DNA from: Caenorhabditis elegans
Taxonomy: Eukaryota > Nematoda > Chromadorea > Rhabditida > Rhabditidae
Assembly (NCBI RefSeq): GCF_000002985.6
Contig: NC_003280.10
Location: 13,202,501-13,266,500 of the forward strand
DNA length: 64,000 nucleotides
Reading direction: 5' to 3'
The notes beneath the pieces are model-generated. The model was given only the letters and a program-made list of their open reading frames with translations, was not told where the DNA came from and did not search any database. Within the stretch, counting starts at the first letter, position 1. Each line of letters starts with the position of its first letter. A program made the translations under genes and the position numbers. This document shows, piece after piece, positions 35,407 to 46,613 of the stretch.

Positions 35407-36794
35407 TCTGGAATTTAAATAAGAAATTAAATTTGATTAATTATTGAGCAGAACAACAAATAGAGAAGAAAACAACCAAAAAATGATGTAAAAATAAAAT
35501 AAATAACACGGAAACCGCGCAAAGGCACTGAAAACGCGCCAGCAATTTCTGTTGGCGCGTAATTTGATTTGTAAATTTTATTGTTGGAAAGTTGAAGAAT
35601 TCTTAAGAATTAATTCGAATTCAGAGCTACGAATCATAAAATCTCAAATAAATTAGAGAAAAATGGAATAATAAGTTAATATTGGATTATCGGCAGCGAT
35701 TTAAAACAGTTAAAATTCAAATTGTTCAGCGAATTCTTGGTTATTTCATATTTGAAATTGATTCCAGAAAAAATTGCTCTGGAGAGCTCTCTATCCGTTG
35801 AAATGAGAGTTATTTTCCACTTTGTGAAAGAAATCGTTTTTTTCAAGCCAATTAATAACCTCTTATACGCACAGGAGCAAAACTTTTCAGCTACAGTACC
35901 CGGGAGTACTGTAAATATCGATTTTTAAGAGTTTCTAGAAATTTGTCGATGTTTTACGTGTTATTGATACATTTAAATATTTCACATTTAAAATTACAAA
36001 AAAAATAGTGCCTGAAAATTGCAGTTTGCCGAAAAAACATTTTTTTAACGGCACTTTTTCGGCAAACTTCTACTTCCAGGCACTATTTGAGAGCTTTTAT
36101 ACGTTTTTCATCAGAAATACATGTTATTTTCAGATAGAACAACCAGTTTTCTACATTTCTATATAAATTCTAGACCAAAAAAGTTGGATTATCGGGTTGA
36201 AATAACCCAAATTTCTAGCTTTGCCGAAAAATGCCGCACAGTTTTGGTATGGTAGCTGAAAAGTTTCTCTCGTGCCAGGATCCACGAATTTCTGGCTTCC
36301 CTCGTAAATTTAAATGGAAGAGTTTAGGCCGAACTAGGCCATTTTGGCTCGGCCATATCTGGGGTAGATTTAAAGCGCGTCGCGGCTCGATTTTAGTTGT
36401 AAAACTAAATGTGTTTGTCCGTATGGAGTACACGACTTTCCATGTCCGGCCGGTGATTGCCAATGGAGCGCGAAAAATTCAATGAGGATGGCCAGAACCC
36501 CGTGCCCACGTAGTGTCAGAGTGCCTCATTTCGGCTTGATTTACGTAGATCTACAAAAAATGCGGAAGAAGAAACGCAGACTTTTCAACTGATTTCGTAT
36601 GGTAAAGAACGTGCTGACGTCACATATTTTTGGACAAACGAAAATTTTTTTTGTAGATCAAAGCGTAATGGGTCAGCCTGACACCGCGTGCGTGCCAGGA
36701 CCTGAAATTGTTTTTTTTTTACCGAAATGTCTTCAATTGATTTTTCAACACACACCACATGGGTTGCACTTTATTATTTCTTCTACACAGTAAT
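35407..36794. repeat. Intergenic between ROMO1 and the protease, with a hairpin, a dispersed repeat and a TIR element
   Basis: 36008-36083 is a hairpin: GTGCCTG...GTTTGCCGAAAAA faces TTTTTCGGCAAAC...CAGGCAC. 36282-36507 is copy B of the ~230-bp dispersed repeat. It abuts TIR element copy 5 (36507-36690, CACGTAGTGTCAGAGTG ... CAGCCTGACACCGCGTG). 35407-35560 is the probable ROMO1 promoter, with CGCG-rich patches near 35515-35565. Confidence 0.7.
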
Positions 36795-39700
36795 TTATCC
36801 CCAAAAATTGTTCCATCCATCGGACATTCTGCCGAAAATCGTTTTTCGAGGAGTCGTGGTACGTCTAGGAGTTGTTGTAGTTGTTCTTCTAGTAGTCGGA
36901 GTGCTAGTTCGAACTGCTCGAATTGGAGCTGAGGAGCTGGTGGAGCTGGTGGTGCTTGTAGATGTTGTGGAAGTTGTTGTAGAAGGGGTTGAAGTCGAAG
37001 TTGATGTGGATGTACTTGTAGTCGGTGTAGAAGCTTCTGTACTAGTAGTTGAAGAAGTTGTTGTCGATGTCTGAAATACCAAGTTTTCAACTAAAACTTC
37101 ATAGTTCAAGTACCTCCTCCTTCTCCTCCTCATCCACTTCATCTTCATCGTCCTCATCATAATCATCACACCCACAATCTTCTTCACACAAACCCTCTCC
37201 ACACTCATCAACTGCTCCGGAGGAGGAGGCCGGAGCCACTGTAGCAACAGTCGGAGCTCTTGTTGTCGGGACCACAAACTCTCCGCCGCCGGCTTTCGGC
37301 GGAGCATACGTCTCGTTGGCGCCGACGGCGGTGGCTTGAGACCAATATTTGTAGAACTGACACGGATCTTTTCCAGGTGTTCGTTTCACGCGGAAGTAGC
37401 CTGCTTCACCCCAGGATGCTCCCCAGCTGGAATTTGGGATTCGACTTAAGGAAAGGGCAAAATAAGGTTTACCTGTTCCGAATAATCCAATAATCATCGG
37501 TGAAACCGACAATGACAACGGCATGGTTTATGATGGTTCCACAGTCTCCATCGTAGACCCCTGAAATTTATGAACTTTTTCCGGCAAACCGGCATATTTC
37601 CGGCAAATCGCCAAATCGCCAAACTGCCGGAATTGAACCTTCCTGCATATTTCCGGAAAATTGGCAAATTACCAATTTGCCGAACTCGCCGGAAAATCAA
37701 ATCAGGGCTGCGCGGCAAATCGGCAAATTACCGGAATTGAAATTTCCGGCAAAACGGCAAATTGCCGGAATTGAAAATTCCGGCAAATCGGCAAATTTCC
37801 GGATATTTCAATTCCGACAATTTTCTGATTTTCCGGAAGTTTTTATTTTCCGAATTCTGCCTATTTGCCGGAAGTTTTCAATTCCCGCGATTTGCCGATT
37901 TGCCGGAAGATTTCAATTCTGGCAATTTTCCGGAATTTGCCAATTTGCCGAAATTTTTAAATTCCGGCAATTTTCCGCAATTTGCCGATTTGCCGGAAAT
38001 TTTCATTTTAGGTAATTTGCCGATTTTCCGGAAGTTCCAATTCTCGCAATTTGCCAATTTTCCGGAAATTTCAATTCCGGTAATTTTCCGATTTTCCGGA
38101 AGTTCCAATTCAGGCAATTTGCCGATTTGCCGGAAATTTCAATTCCGCCAATTTGCATTTAATCACCAATTTAAAAAGTTTGTTACCTTCAGAGTATTTA
38201 TAGATATCCGGCCCGGCAGCCATTCCCACTGCAATCGGCCCCTTTCGGACTTTATCCTCAATATTTTGCTCCATAGTGATTAACTGAGCCGCTGTGAAGT
38301 TTCCTGATATGTAGCCATCGTCGAAAAGAAGAATCGTTGGAACAACTGGTGGGAAGAATGAAGAGTCGCAGGAAGTATCCTGAAACACGTGGTGTCAGAG
38401 TGTCCCATATCGGTGTGATCTACGAGAATTGCGGGAAAAGAGACGCATGGTTAAGAATTTGCTGACGTCACACTTTTCTGGGGAAAAACCCCGCATTTCT
38501 TGTAGGTCAAACCAGGTTCCGGTAAGTGTTTTCACTCGAAGTTACCTCCAAATCAAAAGGGATCAGACTAGCATCTCTAGCTGCCGAAACTTCCAAGTAG
38601 CTCCCGGCAATTTGAAAATATCCACCTTTACACCCGACATTTGCCAATCCATATGTTGAATCTACTTTCGTATCACAGGTCAGAAGTTGTTGAACTGACA
38701 GGCTAGACGTGTTGTACCCCTGGATTGCAAAGAACGACTCAATCATTGAAATCATGGAGAACGCCCAACATCCTCCACAAGTCGATTGATCAAGGATCGG
38801 CTTGAGAAAAGGCCGCCAGTCTACGGTTGGTTCGGTGTCTCGCTTCTTTCTGGAAGAGATGGTGGCAGGGATTACTGTAGCAGTTGGCGTGAGTGCATCA
38901 AGATTCAGGGTTAATGGTGCAACTTCTCCATCGAGCTGGAAATTAAATTTTTAATACAGTTTTATTTCCGGCAAATTGGCAAGTTGCCAAAAATCTAAAT
39001 TTCCGGAAAATCGGCAAATTGTCGGAATTCGAAAATTCCGGCAAATCGGCAATTTGCCAGAAATTAAAATTTCCGGGAAATCGGCAATTTGCCAAAAATA
39101 AAAATTTCCGGCAAATCGGCAAACCGGCAAGTTGCCGGAATCGAAAATTACGGAGGCAACGAGACAAGGTACTGAAGTCTCTGGATTTTTTTAAAGTTAC
39201 TTTAAATCTGAAAAAAATCTAAACAGTGCCAAAAAAGCCGATTCTAAACATGCAATCTACTCGGGCTTGCCCGACCTAGCACAAATAAATAACAATTTGT
39301 ATTAACATGTGGTGTCAGAGTGTCTCACTTCAGTTTGGTCTACGTAGATCTACAAAAAATGCGGGAGAAGAAACGCAGAGTTTTCAACTGATTTCGCGTG
39401 GTTAAGAACGTGCTGACGTCACCTATTTTTGGGCAAAAAATTCCCGCATTTTTTGTAGATCAAACCGTAATGGGACAGTCTGGCACCACGTGTATTAAAT
39501 ATTCTAGCAGAAATGTTGGTGTTCAGTTTGATATCTTACCGCCACAGAGAACTGATTCGTCGACATTTTATAGCTGGACATTCCCAATTCATACATGATG
39601 TTGTGCTCATCGACCTCCTTTTTCACTTTTGAATACACATTGAATCTTTTCAATCCTTCTTTTGCCGTTGAATTAAAATCTGAAATTCTAAGATTTCAAG

Positions 39701-40595
39701 CACCACTTCCGGTGTTTTTTCAGTTCTTACTAATTACATCCATGAGTGACTTGAACGCTCCGTCATTGTTCATTGCTTCGTTGAACTTTTCAAGTGGAGA
39801 TAGCTGAAAATACAGATTTATATGAAAGCTTTTATGTGTTTGAATCGGGCGGTGAGCGGCGATCGCAGTTTGGCAACTTTTTTTGTCGGCAAATCGTTAA
39901 ATTGCCGGTTTGCCGAAAGTTTTCCATTCCGGCAAGTTGCCTGAAATTTCGAATTCCAGCAAGTTGCCGGAAACTTTCAATTTCATCAATTTGCCGGTTT
40001 GCCGATTTGGCGGAAATTTTCAATTCCGGCAAGTAGCCGGAAACTTTCAATTTCATCAATTTGCCGGTTTGCCGATTTGGCGGAAAGTTTCAATTCCGGC
40101 AAGTTGCCTAAAATTTTCAACTCCGGCAATTTGCCAGAAATTTCAGTTTCGGCAATTTGCCGGTTTGCTGATTTGCCGATTTTCCGAATTGCCGGAAAAA
40201 TCGTTTGACGCCCACCCCTGATTTGATATTTGATTATTTACATATGGAGTTGTGGTAGGGACTGGGGTTGTGGTAATTGTAGTGGTAGTTGGAGTAGTTG
40301 TCTGGGTTGAAGTTGGGGTAGTTGTTGGAATAGTAGTTTGAATCTGAGCGCAACAGGATTTCGGGCAATATTCTCCAATTTTCATAGTCAAGTGAGCTGT
40401 AGGGTCCAGCTTGATAACATCACTTTTGGCAATCAAAATTGGAAATTGACATTTATAATCCAAATTGCTGAATCTCAGCACTGATACCGACATCAAATCA
40501 CTACAGTATTTTCCATCACTCCGACAAGTTGAGCCTTGAACTACTGTAGACTGAAAAACACACACAAAGAGCCAAATTAGGTGAGGAGCCCGCAT
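36795..40595 (-). CDS. Secreted papain-family cysteine protease with N-terminal ShKT domain and Ser/Thr-rich tail
   Basis: Eight minus-strand exons: 40595-40242, 39803-39731, 39679-39540, 38935-38546, 38379-38187, 37560-37473, 37426-37114, 37070-36795; about 608 residues. Order: signal peptide ([20 protein letters not shown]); ShKT-like six-cysteine domain ending CPKSCC; Thr/Pro linker; I29-type propeptide ([10 protein letters not shown] and STNQF); peptidase C1A domain. Catalytic sites are complete: Gln and Cys in [12 protein letters not shown], His in [10 protein letters not shown], Asn in [21 protein letters not shown] is also present. After the protease come an acidic Asp/Glu stretch and a Ser/Thr-rich, mucin-like tail, unlike ordinary cathepsin L (~330 residues). 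The role is presumed extracellular or lysosomal proteolysis, perhaps in cuticle, gut or defence; substrates are unknown. Introns carry GGCAAATTGCCGG arrays and two TIR elements. The 51-nt intron 39730-39680 was placed by frame. I believe this is F15D4.4. Confidence 0.9.
37575..38155. repeat. GGCAAATTGCCGG array in a protease intron
   Basis: Nearly the whole intron (37561-38186) is an array of AATTCCGGCAATTTGCCGATTTGCC-like units. The array is in the opposite transcriptional sense to the host gene and the flanking splice sites remain intact. Confidence 0.85.
38386..38515. mobile_element. TIR element copy 6 (truncated) in a protease intron
   Basis: It starts CACGTGGTGTCAGAGTGTCCC and is recognisable through GTAGGTCAAACC; the right terminus is missing. 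It fills most of the 38380-38545 intron. Confidence 0.7.
38955..39165. repeat. GGCAAATTGCCGG array in a protease intron
   Basis: An array of TTTCCGGCAAATCGGCAAATTG units sits next to TIR element copy 7 in the same 604-nt intron (38936-39539). Confidence 0.8.
39306..39492. mobile_element. TIR element copy 7 (complete) in a protease intron
   Basis: Ends are CATGTGGTGTCAGAGTGTC and GACAGTCTGGCACCACGTG. The central part has CTCAACTGA-like and GACGTCAC blocks as in the other copies. Confidence 0.8.
39880..40225. repeat. GGCAAATTGCCGG array with an internal direct duplication
   Basis: The array in the first protease intron includes a ~65-bp direct duplication: GCCGGAAACTTTCAATTTCATC starts at about 39966 and again at about 40035 (spelled here in part). 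Confidence 0.8.
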
Positions 40596-41124
40596 CGGGA
40601 GGGGATTTCAAAGTGAACATTGACACTTTTCAATTTGGCGACGCGACTACACTTACAGGTGTGCAAACGAAAAAAAAATGGCGAAAGGCGAAAAGTTGCA
40701 CACTTTCAGGATTGAGCACGAGGGGAGATCAACGGCTCAAAGGTTGTAGGGAAAAGTGATTGGGATTTAAATTGGGCAATAAACTTAGAATTTCATCAAA
40801 ATAAAAAAATTCCAAAAAGTTTTAGATTTTTCATAATTTCCGTTCAAAGATTTGGCAAATTGCCAAAATTTCGAAAAAATATGAGCTTTTCAGGACATCA
40901 AAATTCAATACCAATGATTAAAACAAGATTGAAGTATAAAAACTGTGGGAAATTTTTTTTGGTCGACTTCCAAAATTATTCCTCAGCTCCAGCCAAAATT
41001 TGAAAAGTATTATTATACATAATTTTCGGTCATTTTGGCAAGATAGGAATACTTTTTAACATTTTTCCCACTGGCGCTGCTCAACCTTTGAGAATATTCA
41101 AACATCTAATAAAAAATCCCAAAA
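40596..41124. other. Protease upstream region and a diverged MITE end
   Basis: The first ~200 bases are the probable promoter of the protease (transcribed leftwards). About 40945-41090 is a diverged copy of the 21488-21923 TIR element, recognisable from its end CCCACTGGCGCTGCTCAACC. No gene is supported. Confidence 0.5.
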
Positions 41125-42072
41125 CTTAAAAATTCGATTTTGGACTTATCTATTCTCTCTTTTTTATAACATGTATTTCAGTTGATAGAGGACTCAAAAT
41201 TATAATGCTCGTAATTATTTATAAGTGTGTGTTGTCTCAGAATCAATTCTAAAAAACAGATTTTTTTTGAAAGTTTAAGTAATATCCGCGGAGAAAATTC
41301 AATTTTGGGCATTTCTATTATCTTTTTTTTTAAACATGTATTTCAGTGAATAGAAGACTCAAAATTATAATGCTCGTAATTATTTATAAGTGTGTGTTGT
41401 CTCAGAATCAATTCTAAAAAACAGATTTTTTTCGAAAGTTTAAGTAATTTCTGCGGAAAAAATTCAATTTTGGACATTTCTATTATCTTTTTTTGAAAAC
41501 ATGTATTTCAGTGAATAGAAGACTCAAAATTATAATGCTCGTAATTATTTATAAGTGTGTGTTGTCTCAGAATCAATTCTAAAAAACAGATTTTTTTTGA
41601 AAGTTTAAGTAATATCCGCGGAGAAAATTCAATTTTGGGCATTTCTATTATCTTTTTTTTTAAACATGTATTTCAGTGAATAGAAGACTCAAAATTATAA
41701 TGCTCGTAATTATTTATAAGTGTGTGTTGTCTGAGAATCAATTCTAAAAAACAGATTTTTTTCGAAAGTTTAAGTAATTTCTGCGGAAAAAATTCAATTT
41801 TGGACATTTCTATTATCTTTTTTTGAAAACATGTATTTCAGTGAATAGAAGACTCAAAATTATAATGCTCGTAATTATTTATAAGTGTGTGTTGTCTCAG
41901 AATCAATTCTAAAAAACAGATTTTTTTTGAAAGTTTAAGTAATATCCGCGGAGAAAATTCAATTTTGGGCATTTCTATTATCTTTTTTTTTTAACATGTA
42001 TTTCAGTGAATAGAAGACTCAAAATTATAATGCTCGTAAATATTTATAATTGTTTTTTGTCTCAGAATCAAT
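41125..42072. repeat. 165-bp tandem repeat array, left block, with alternating unit types
   Basis: The marker TATAATGCTCGTAATTATTT recurs at about 41201, 41366, 41531, 41696, 41861 and 42026, an exact 165-bp period. Units alternate between type A (AATATCCGCGGAGAAAATTC with TTTTGGGCATT) and type B (AATTTCTGCGGAAAAAATTC with TTTTGGACATT), giving a 330-bp higher-order repeat. The array is interrupted at 42072 by the retroelement and resumes after 57141. Confidence 0.93.
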
Positions 42073-42404
42073 TGTTGTCGATTCTGCCCCTTACGGAGCT
42101 ATCCCGACAACCTTACAGTACTATAATATTGGTTTCCCATTGAATAGCCCACTATTCTTAACCAATATCCGTACTGTTATGTCATCCAATTATTATCTCT
42201 GTATTACATTTTATTTCGTTCAAATCCATCCATTATTCACCGAGATATAAACTTATCTACAAATATTCATATTCAAATCTCGCGCCACTATCTAATAGTA
42301 GAGCGATCGCGGCGAGACCCACGCGTCTCTAACTTCTTGGCATCGTGCCAAGTGCAACGACCCCGCGCGATGACGTCGAATATGTTTGTCAGTTGAAGAC
42401 AATT

Positions 42405-42635
42405 ATGACGTAGTTGTCAACCAATTCCGGTGAAATTCACACGTTTCATTTTCCCAACGTGTTGATATTTATTAAGTTCGTTAGATATAATTCCTAAATA
42501 ACCGTTTTGTACCATCCTTAGTCTAAATGACACCTTATACCATCATATTCGTCTGCAGAGGGTTTAACACCATCTATTGAGAACCTTTAATACCATCCTT
42601 TATTGTTCTTGAATGTATTTCCCTCTTTTTACTTG
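42405..42635 (+). repeat. Left copy of the 231-bp terminal direct repeat (S)
   Basis: It begins ATGACGTAGTTGTCAACC and ends CCCTCTTTTTACTTG. Compared with 56715-56945 I see only two substitutions (AAATTCACACGTTTC against AAATCCACACGTTCC), so the copies are about 99% identical. Three TACCATC heptamers lie in it. It is followed directly by AAATGCCTC, not by a clear tRNA-complementary primer site. Confidence 0.93.
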
Positions 42636-42929
42636 AAATGCCTCAAAATCGATTATCTGCTCAAAAATGTGTAGATTTATTATCTTTCTCATCAATTCTC
42701 ACGAAAATTTCATGAAAATCATGCAAAATTCCCATGAAAATCCACTGAACCCCGATTAAATTCGTTGTATTCGCGTGACTACGGTAGACGATTCTGTGCA
42801 TTCTGACATGCGGTGTATGCGTACATTTCGCCCCGCCCACAAATTTCAAACGAAAATCATTCATTTTTTAGGCCCACTGCGGCCATTTATCGTCAGAACT
42901 AGCTATTCCAGCACGGATTTCGAGTCAAA
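42636..42929 (+). promoter_or_regulatory. Leader segment and probable promoter of the accessory gene
   Basis: The sequence between the left S repeat and the accessory ATG contains a GC-richer stretch near 42835-42885 (CGCCCCGCCC, GGCCCACTGCGGCC). A TTTTTTAG acceptor-like sequence ends near 42870. No TATA box is obvious. Function as promoter is inferred from position. Confidence 0.4.
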
Positions 42930-45144
42930 ATGCCAAAAAGTGAGTTTTACGTGATTAATTCATAAAATTTATGCAGAAAATTCGAAAAAATATCGAAAAA
43001 ATCGACAAAAATCTCGATTTTACCTAAAATTTTGGGATTTTCGTTATAATTCCGGAATTTTCTAAATTCTTGGATTATTTCGATTATCTCTAAGCGAGAA
43101 TACGCGTGGCCCTGTAATCTAAGATCAAATTACTTGAAATTCTCCCGAAATTTTGGAAAAATCCGAGAAAACGAATTTCGAAACATTTCGAAACTTTTCG
43201 AAAATCTGCAAATAATCTCAAAAGTCAATTTCATTAAGATTTCAACAATACTTAACTATCTAATCGCCCTCAACATCAGTATTAATTAATATTTGATTCC
43301 AGAACAACGAGAAAAGGCCGGAAATCATACCATCAACATGGATCCTCGTGCCAAACCGACTCAAGAATCTGGAAATCAATATTACCAACAAAAGGAGGAT
43401 GAAAATCATCATATCTTCGCAGAAGTACCCACGAAAGGAATTTCCTGTGAAAATACCATCCCCGAGGCGATCTTAGACGAAGAAAAAGAGACGAGAGAAG
43501 GTATGGTCTAAATTATTATATAAAAATCGTTATTATTGATTTTTTAGACCCCCAATTCATCAGCGAGATGATAGAGCAACGCGGAACTACGAATACCAAC
43601 GCAGCAAGCGAAACGGCTCGTCACTACGAGATGGCGACCATATCGATCGAGAAAGAAACCGACCAGCCGGCAGAAATCTCCGAGCCGCTGCAAAAACCCG
43701 CTGAACTCTTTCCAAAACCTCCGCCGGTATGCCTTTAGTCTCCAAAATTGTTGAAATACTCATTAATTAAAAAATTTTACCAAAATTCTCTCGAATTATT
43801 CATCAAATTCCCTCACTGGTTTGACATCAATCAAAATCTATCGATTATTTTAATATTCCAAATCAAATATTATTTGCTAAATCTATGAATTATTCCAGAT
43901 GAGCATCCATTCCGATAACTCCTCACCGCTAAAGGTAGACGACAAACTCTCCGACAACTCCGAAGACCACAATTCCATCTTCGAGTGTACTCCAGAGAAA
44001 CTACTACCCACTGATCATCCGAAAACGGACAAAGTACCATCAAAGGTCGTCGAAACCTCCATCAAAACCATCGGGAAGGCAAAAGCTCCACCATTCGAAG
44101 ATAGATGGGCAATTATTACCAACAAACTGGAAGAGAGAAATAAAGGTAAATATTTATTAACGAGATCTTAATAATAAAAAAGCAATCAAAAAATCAATTG
44201 CAGATGTGGAGAAGCTTACCACCAAACTCAACCGCGTCGAACAAGCCCATCAAAATACCTACGAGTTGATTACCAAAATCGATAAGACTGTCATCGACAA
44301 CATCAGATGTACGAAGGACGTCGCCAAAATTGTCAAACAGTTGGTCGAGAATATTAATAGTACCCACGCTGTCAATAAGGAAATTCAAAACGACAAGAAT
44401 TCCACCTTGGCAGAAGCTAAACGTACTATCACCCTCGCCAACAGTACAATCAACTCGAACAAGGATTGGAATAATAATACCCAAGAAGCCATCAATCGCC
44501 ATGTGTGTCACCTCTCCACCATTTTACCACGAATGGAAGCTGCTCTGCACCAACCATCGGGATATTATGTGCAATACCAACAAGAGAACCCAGTGACCAA
44601 ACAAGGAAATGTGGCTCCAAAATGGAACGAATACAATCCACCAAAAGACGCAATTGAGAATACCAACAAGGGAGTCGAGGTAAATTAGCAAAAATCAATA
44701 ATTCAATAATATTTCATTAATATTCAGAATACCTGCGCATTCTGCGGTTTGAAGAACCATACCAGCGAGCAGTGTAGAAGAGTATCAACATGGTTCGATC
44801 GACGAGAAAAACTCACCGAGCAAAAGAAATGCCACCAATGTTTGGAGGTATACGAAACCGTAGAATTTTGCGGAACTCGAGATAACCACACCAACTGTCC
44901 AATGGAGAATACTTTCTGCAAGTACTGCAAGACGCTAAAAGGGAATCAACCCGGATGGAAAGAAGCAGCGGCACACCATCCAGCCGTCTGCGAGCATGCT
45001 CCAAAAGAGCACAATACCCACGAACCTCCGGTGAGTAATGAATATTATGAGAAATTATTGAAAACAAAACTGAAATTCCAGATGAAAAAAGGAAGAATCA
45101 TGTCGAAGAGAACCACTTCCAACAGAGGAGGACGTCAAACATAA
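42930..45144 (+). CDS. Spliced accessory protein with Gag-like zinc-knuckle array, inside the retroelement
   Basis: Seven exons (42930-42939, 43303-43500, 43548-43726, 43899-44145, 44204-44679, 44728-45030, 45082-45144) join through standard GT...AG introns into one 491-residue frame with no stops. Residues about 1-220 are polar, rich in Glu, Lys, Pro and Thr. Residues about 225-290 are helical and probably coiled-coil (KLTTKLNRVEQAH, IVKQLVENINST). The penultimate exon holds CAFCGLKNHTSEQC, a perfect CX2CX4HX4C knuckle, then FDRREKLTEQKKCHQC with later NHTNC, and CKYC...HHPAVC. This three-part layout matches the knuckle region of the gag frame at 51547-51733 (CMACMGPHKSMRC ... REKKLCANC ... 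CAYCMGKHH). It is therefore probably a Gag-derived nucleic-acid-binding protein. It is in the sense orientation yet full of introns. AATAAA lies near 45255. No named family is recognised. Confidence 0.85.
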
Positions 45145-46610
45145 ATACCTCCTACCATCAGTTCCAATACCATCTCTTCGTACCATCACTCCTATTACCA
45201 TCGCTATTACCATCGCTAATTACCTTGATATACCCTCAGTTGATTGCATTTTTTAAATAAAAAATTGCTTGTTGAATAACTATTGAACGATTTATTGATT
45301 ATTTTTCTGAAATGAGTTACCACACTCTTCGTTATCTATTCATTAATTCCCCTTCTATTCAATGATACGAATGTTCAATATTATTCAAAACGAGGTTAAG
45401 AGAAGTCAGAGAAAGTGAGAGAGATAAAATATAGTCATTCTTTTGGACTAATAAAATTCAAACGACAATCTTTGATGAGAAATCACGACTAATAATATAT
45501 TTACCCACGCATAGGCCAGCAATAGTACCCGCGCGTCGACGCAAATTTTTCCATCCATCTAATAATTCTCAAAATTATTAATACTATTTCTGTTGCACTT
45601 CTGTCCGAGCCTTGTTTGTATGCGTGCTAGTTAGCAGAAATGACAGAGCCAACTAGGTTGAAAATGATTAAAAAGTCCAAGGACAATTGGGAAATCCCCA
45701 CGTCAATAACGGTGTATCCCGTAAAAACGATCACTTCCAAATCCATGTATTCATTCCAATAATGAAACCGGATATGCCGTCATTGACGTCTTAAGGCCCC
45801 TATAAAATTAGGACTTCGCCTAGAAACCTTATCTAAATTAATCGATCGCATAAGGATTTCCCAATTACACCGCAGAAGGTGAATAGTGCGTTAATTATTA
45901 CCAACTTCAAGCAGCCCTAAACTATTCGAAAATGGAATTTAGGCATCGCTTCACATCCCATCCAATCAACTATCCAATTCCCCCCATATGGGAGAATTTC
46001 GGGACTCCACCCCCCCCCCTAATGGGAGCATTGACGCATTATTCAAAAGATAAGTAAGAAAAAACGCGCTTAGTCGACGCGGGAATATAAATTCCTAAAA
46101 AAGTTATTCGAAAATTGAGCCGCAGATAATTCTAATTCGAAAAAGTGAATATAATTCGCAAACCGAGAATTAGGACGCCAATCTTGAGAAAATATCTCTA
46201 AAAATTGAACAAATAATACCAACATTCCTGATTTCATAATATTATTGACAGTTGAGTGGCAGGAGACCCCGAAAAAATCGGAATTGCGAGTTCAGTTTAG
46301 AGATCCAGATTTTAATTATTCGTCGAATTGGCGTTTGATGAAGAATGAGAATCTGGTTCGGCGAGCAATAATAAACATAAATTCGAAATATAAAAATTGA
46401 AAACTCAATTTAAAATGACTTTTGAAAGAAATTATAATCTTTTTCCATAAGATAATGAGAAAAATATCTGTAATACCAGCCTATATTCAAAAATAACACG
46501 AAACGTGACCCCCTACTCTACTTTAATCGGAAACTGTTAGTAGTAAAGGGAAGAAATTTAGAAAGTTATTCACTTCGAGACAAAAAATTTGACTCTCTTC
46601 TCCGATAAAA
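45145..46610. other. Retroelement leader, no firm gene
   Basis: The accessory 3' flank has five TACCATC heptamers within about 65 bases (45154-45213). An AATAAA lies near 45255. A short frame from an ATG at about 45932 (MEFRHRFTSHPINYPIPP) runs into a possible GTAAGA donor near 46047, and a run of 10 Cs lies at 46010-46019. These could be pieces of a decayed or small gene; I cannot support a product. Confidence 0.4.
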
Positions 46611-46613
46611 ATC

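Noticed and set aside
36719..37307. Long frames on both strands through the protease tail
   Set aside because: They are shadows of the low-complexity Ser/Thr exon; only the frame spliced to the protease domain is supported.
41125..42072. CRISPR-like regular repeats
   Set aside because: Units are 165 bp, contiguous and near-identical with no spacers, in a nuclear nematode genome; this is a tandem satellite.
42050..42250. 66-codon open frame crossing the retroelement left junction
   Set aside because: It begins in the 165-bp array and runs into arm A; the reading across the insertion point cannot be ancestral coding sequence.
42405..42635. S alone as a complete 231-bp LTR of an element nested in an A-B element
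   Set aside because: S lacks TG...CA ends and no matching target duplication flanks the S...S unit; the TCAAT duplication flanks A and B instead.
46010..46019. 10-C run in the retroelement leader as a G-quadruplex hot spot
   Set aside because: Shorter than the tracts usually prone to deletion; noted only as composition.
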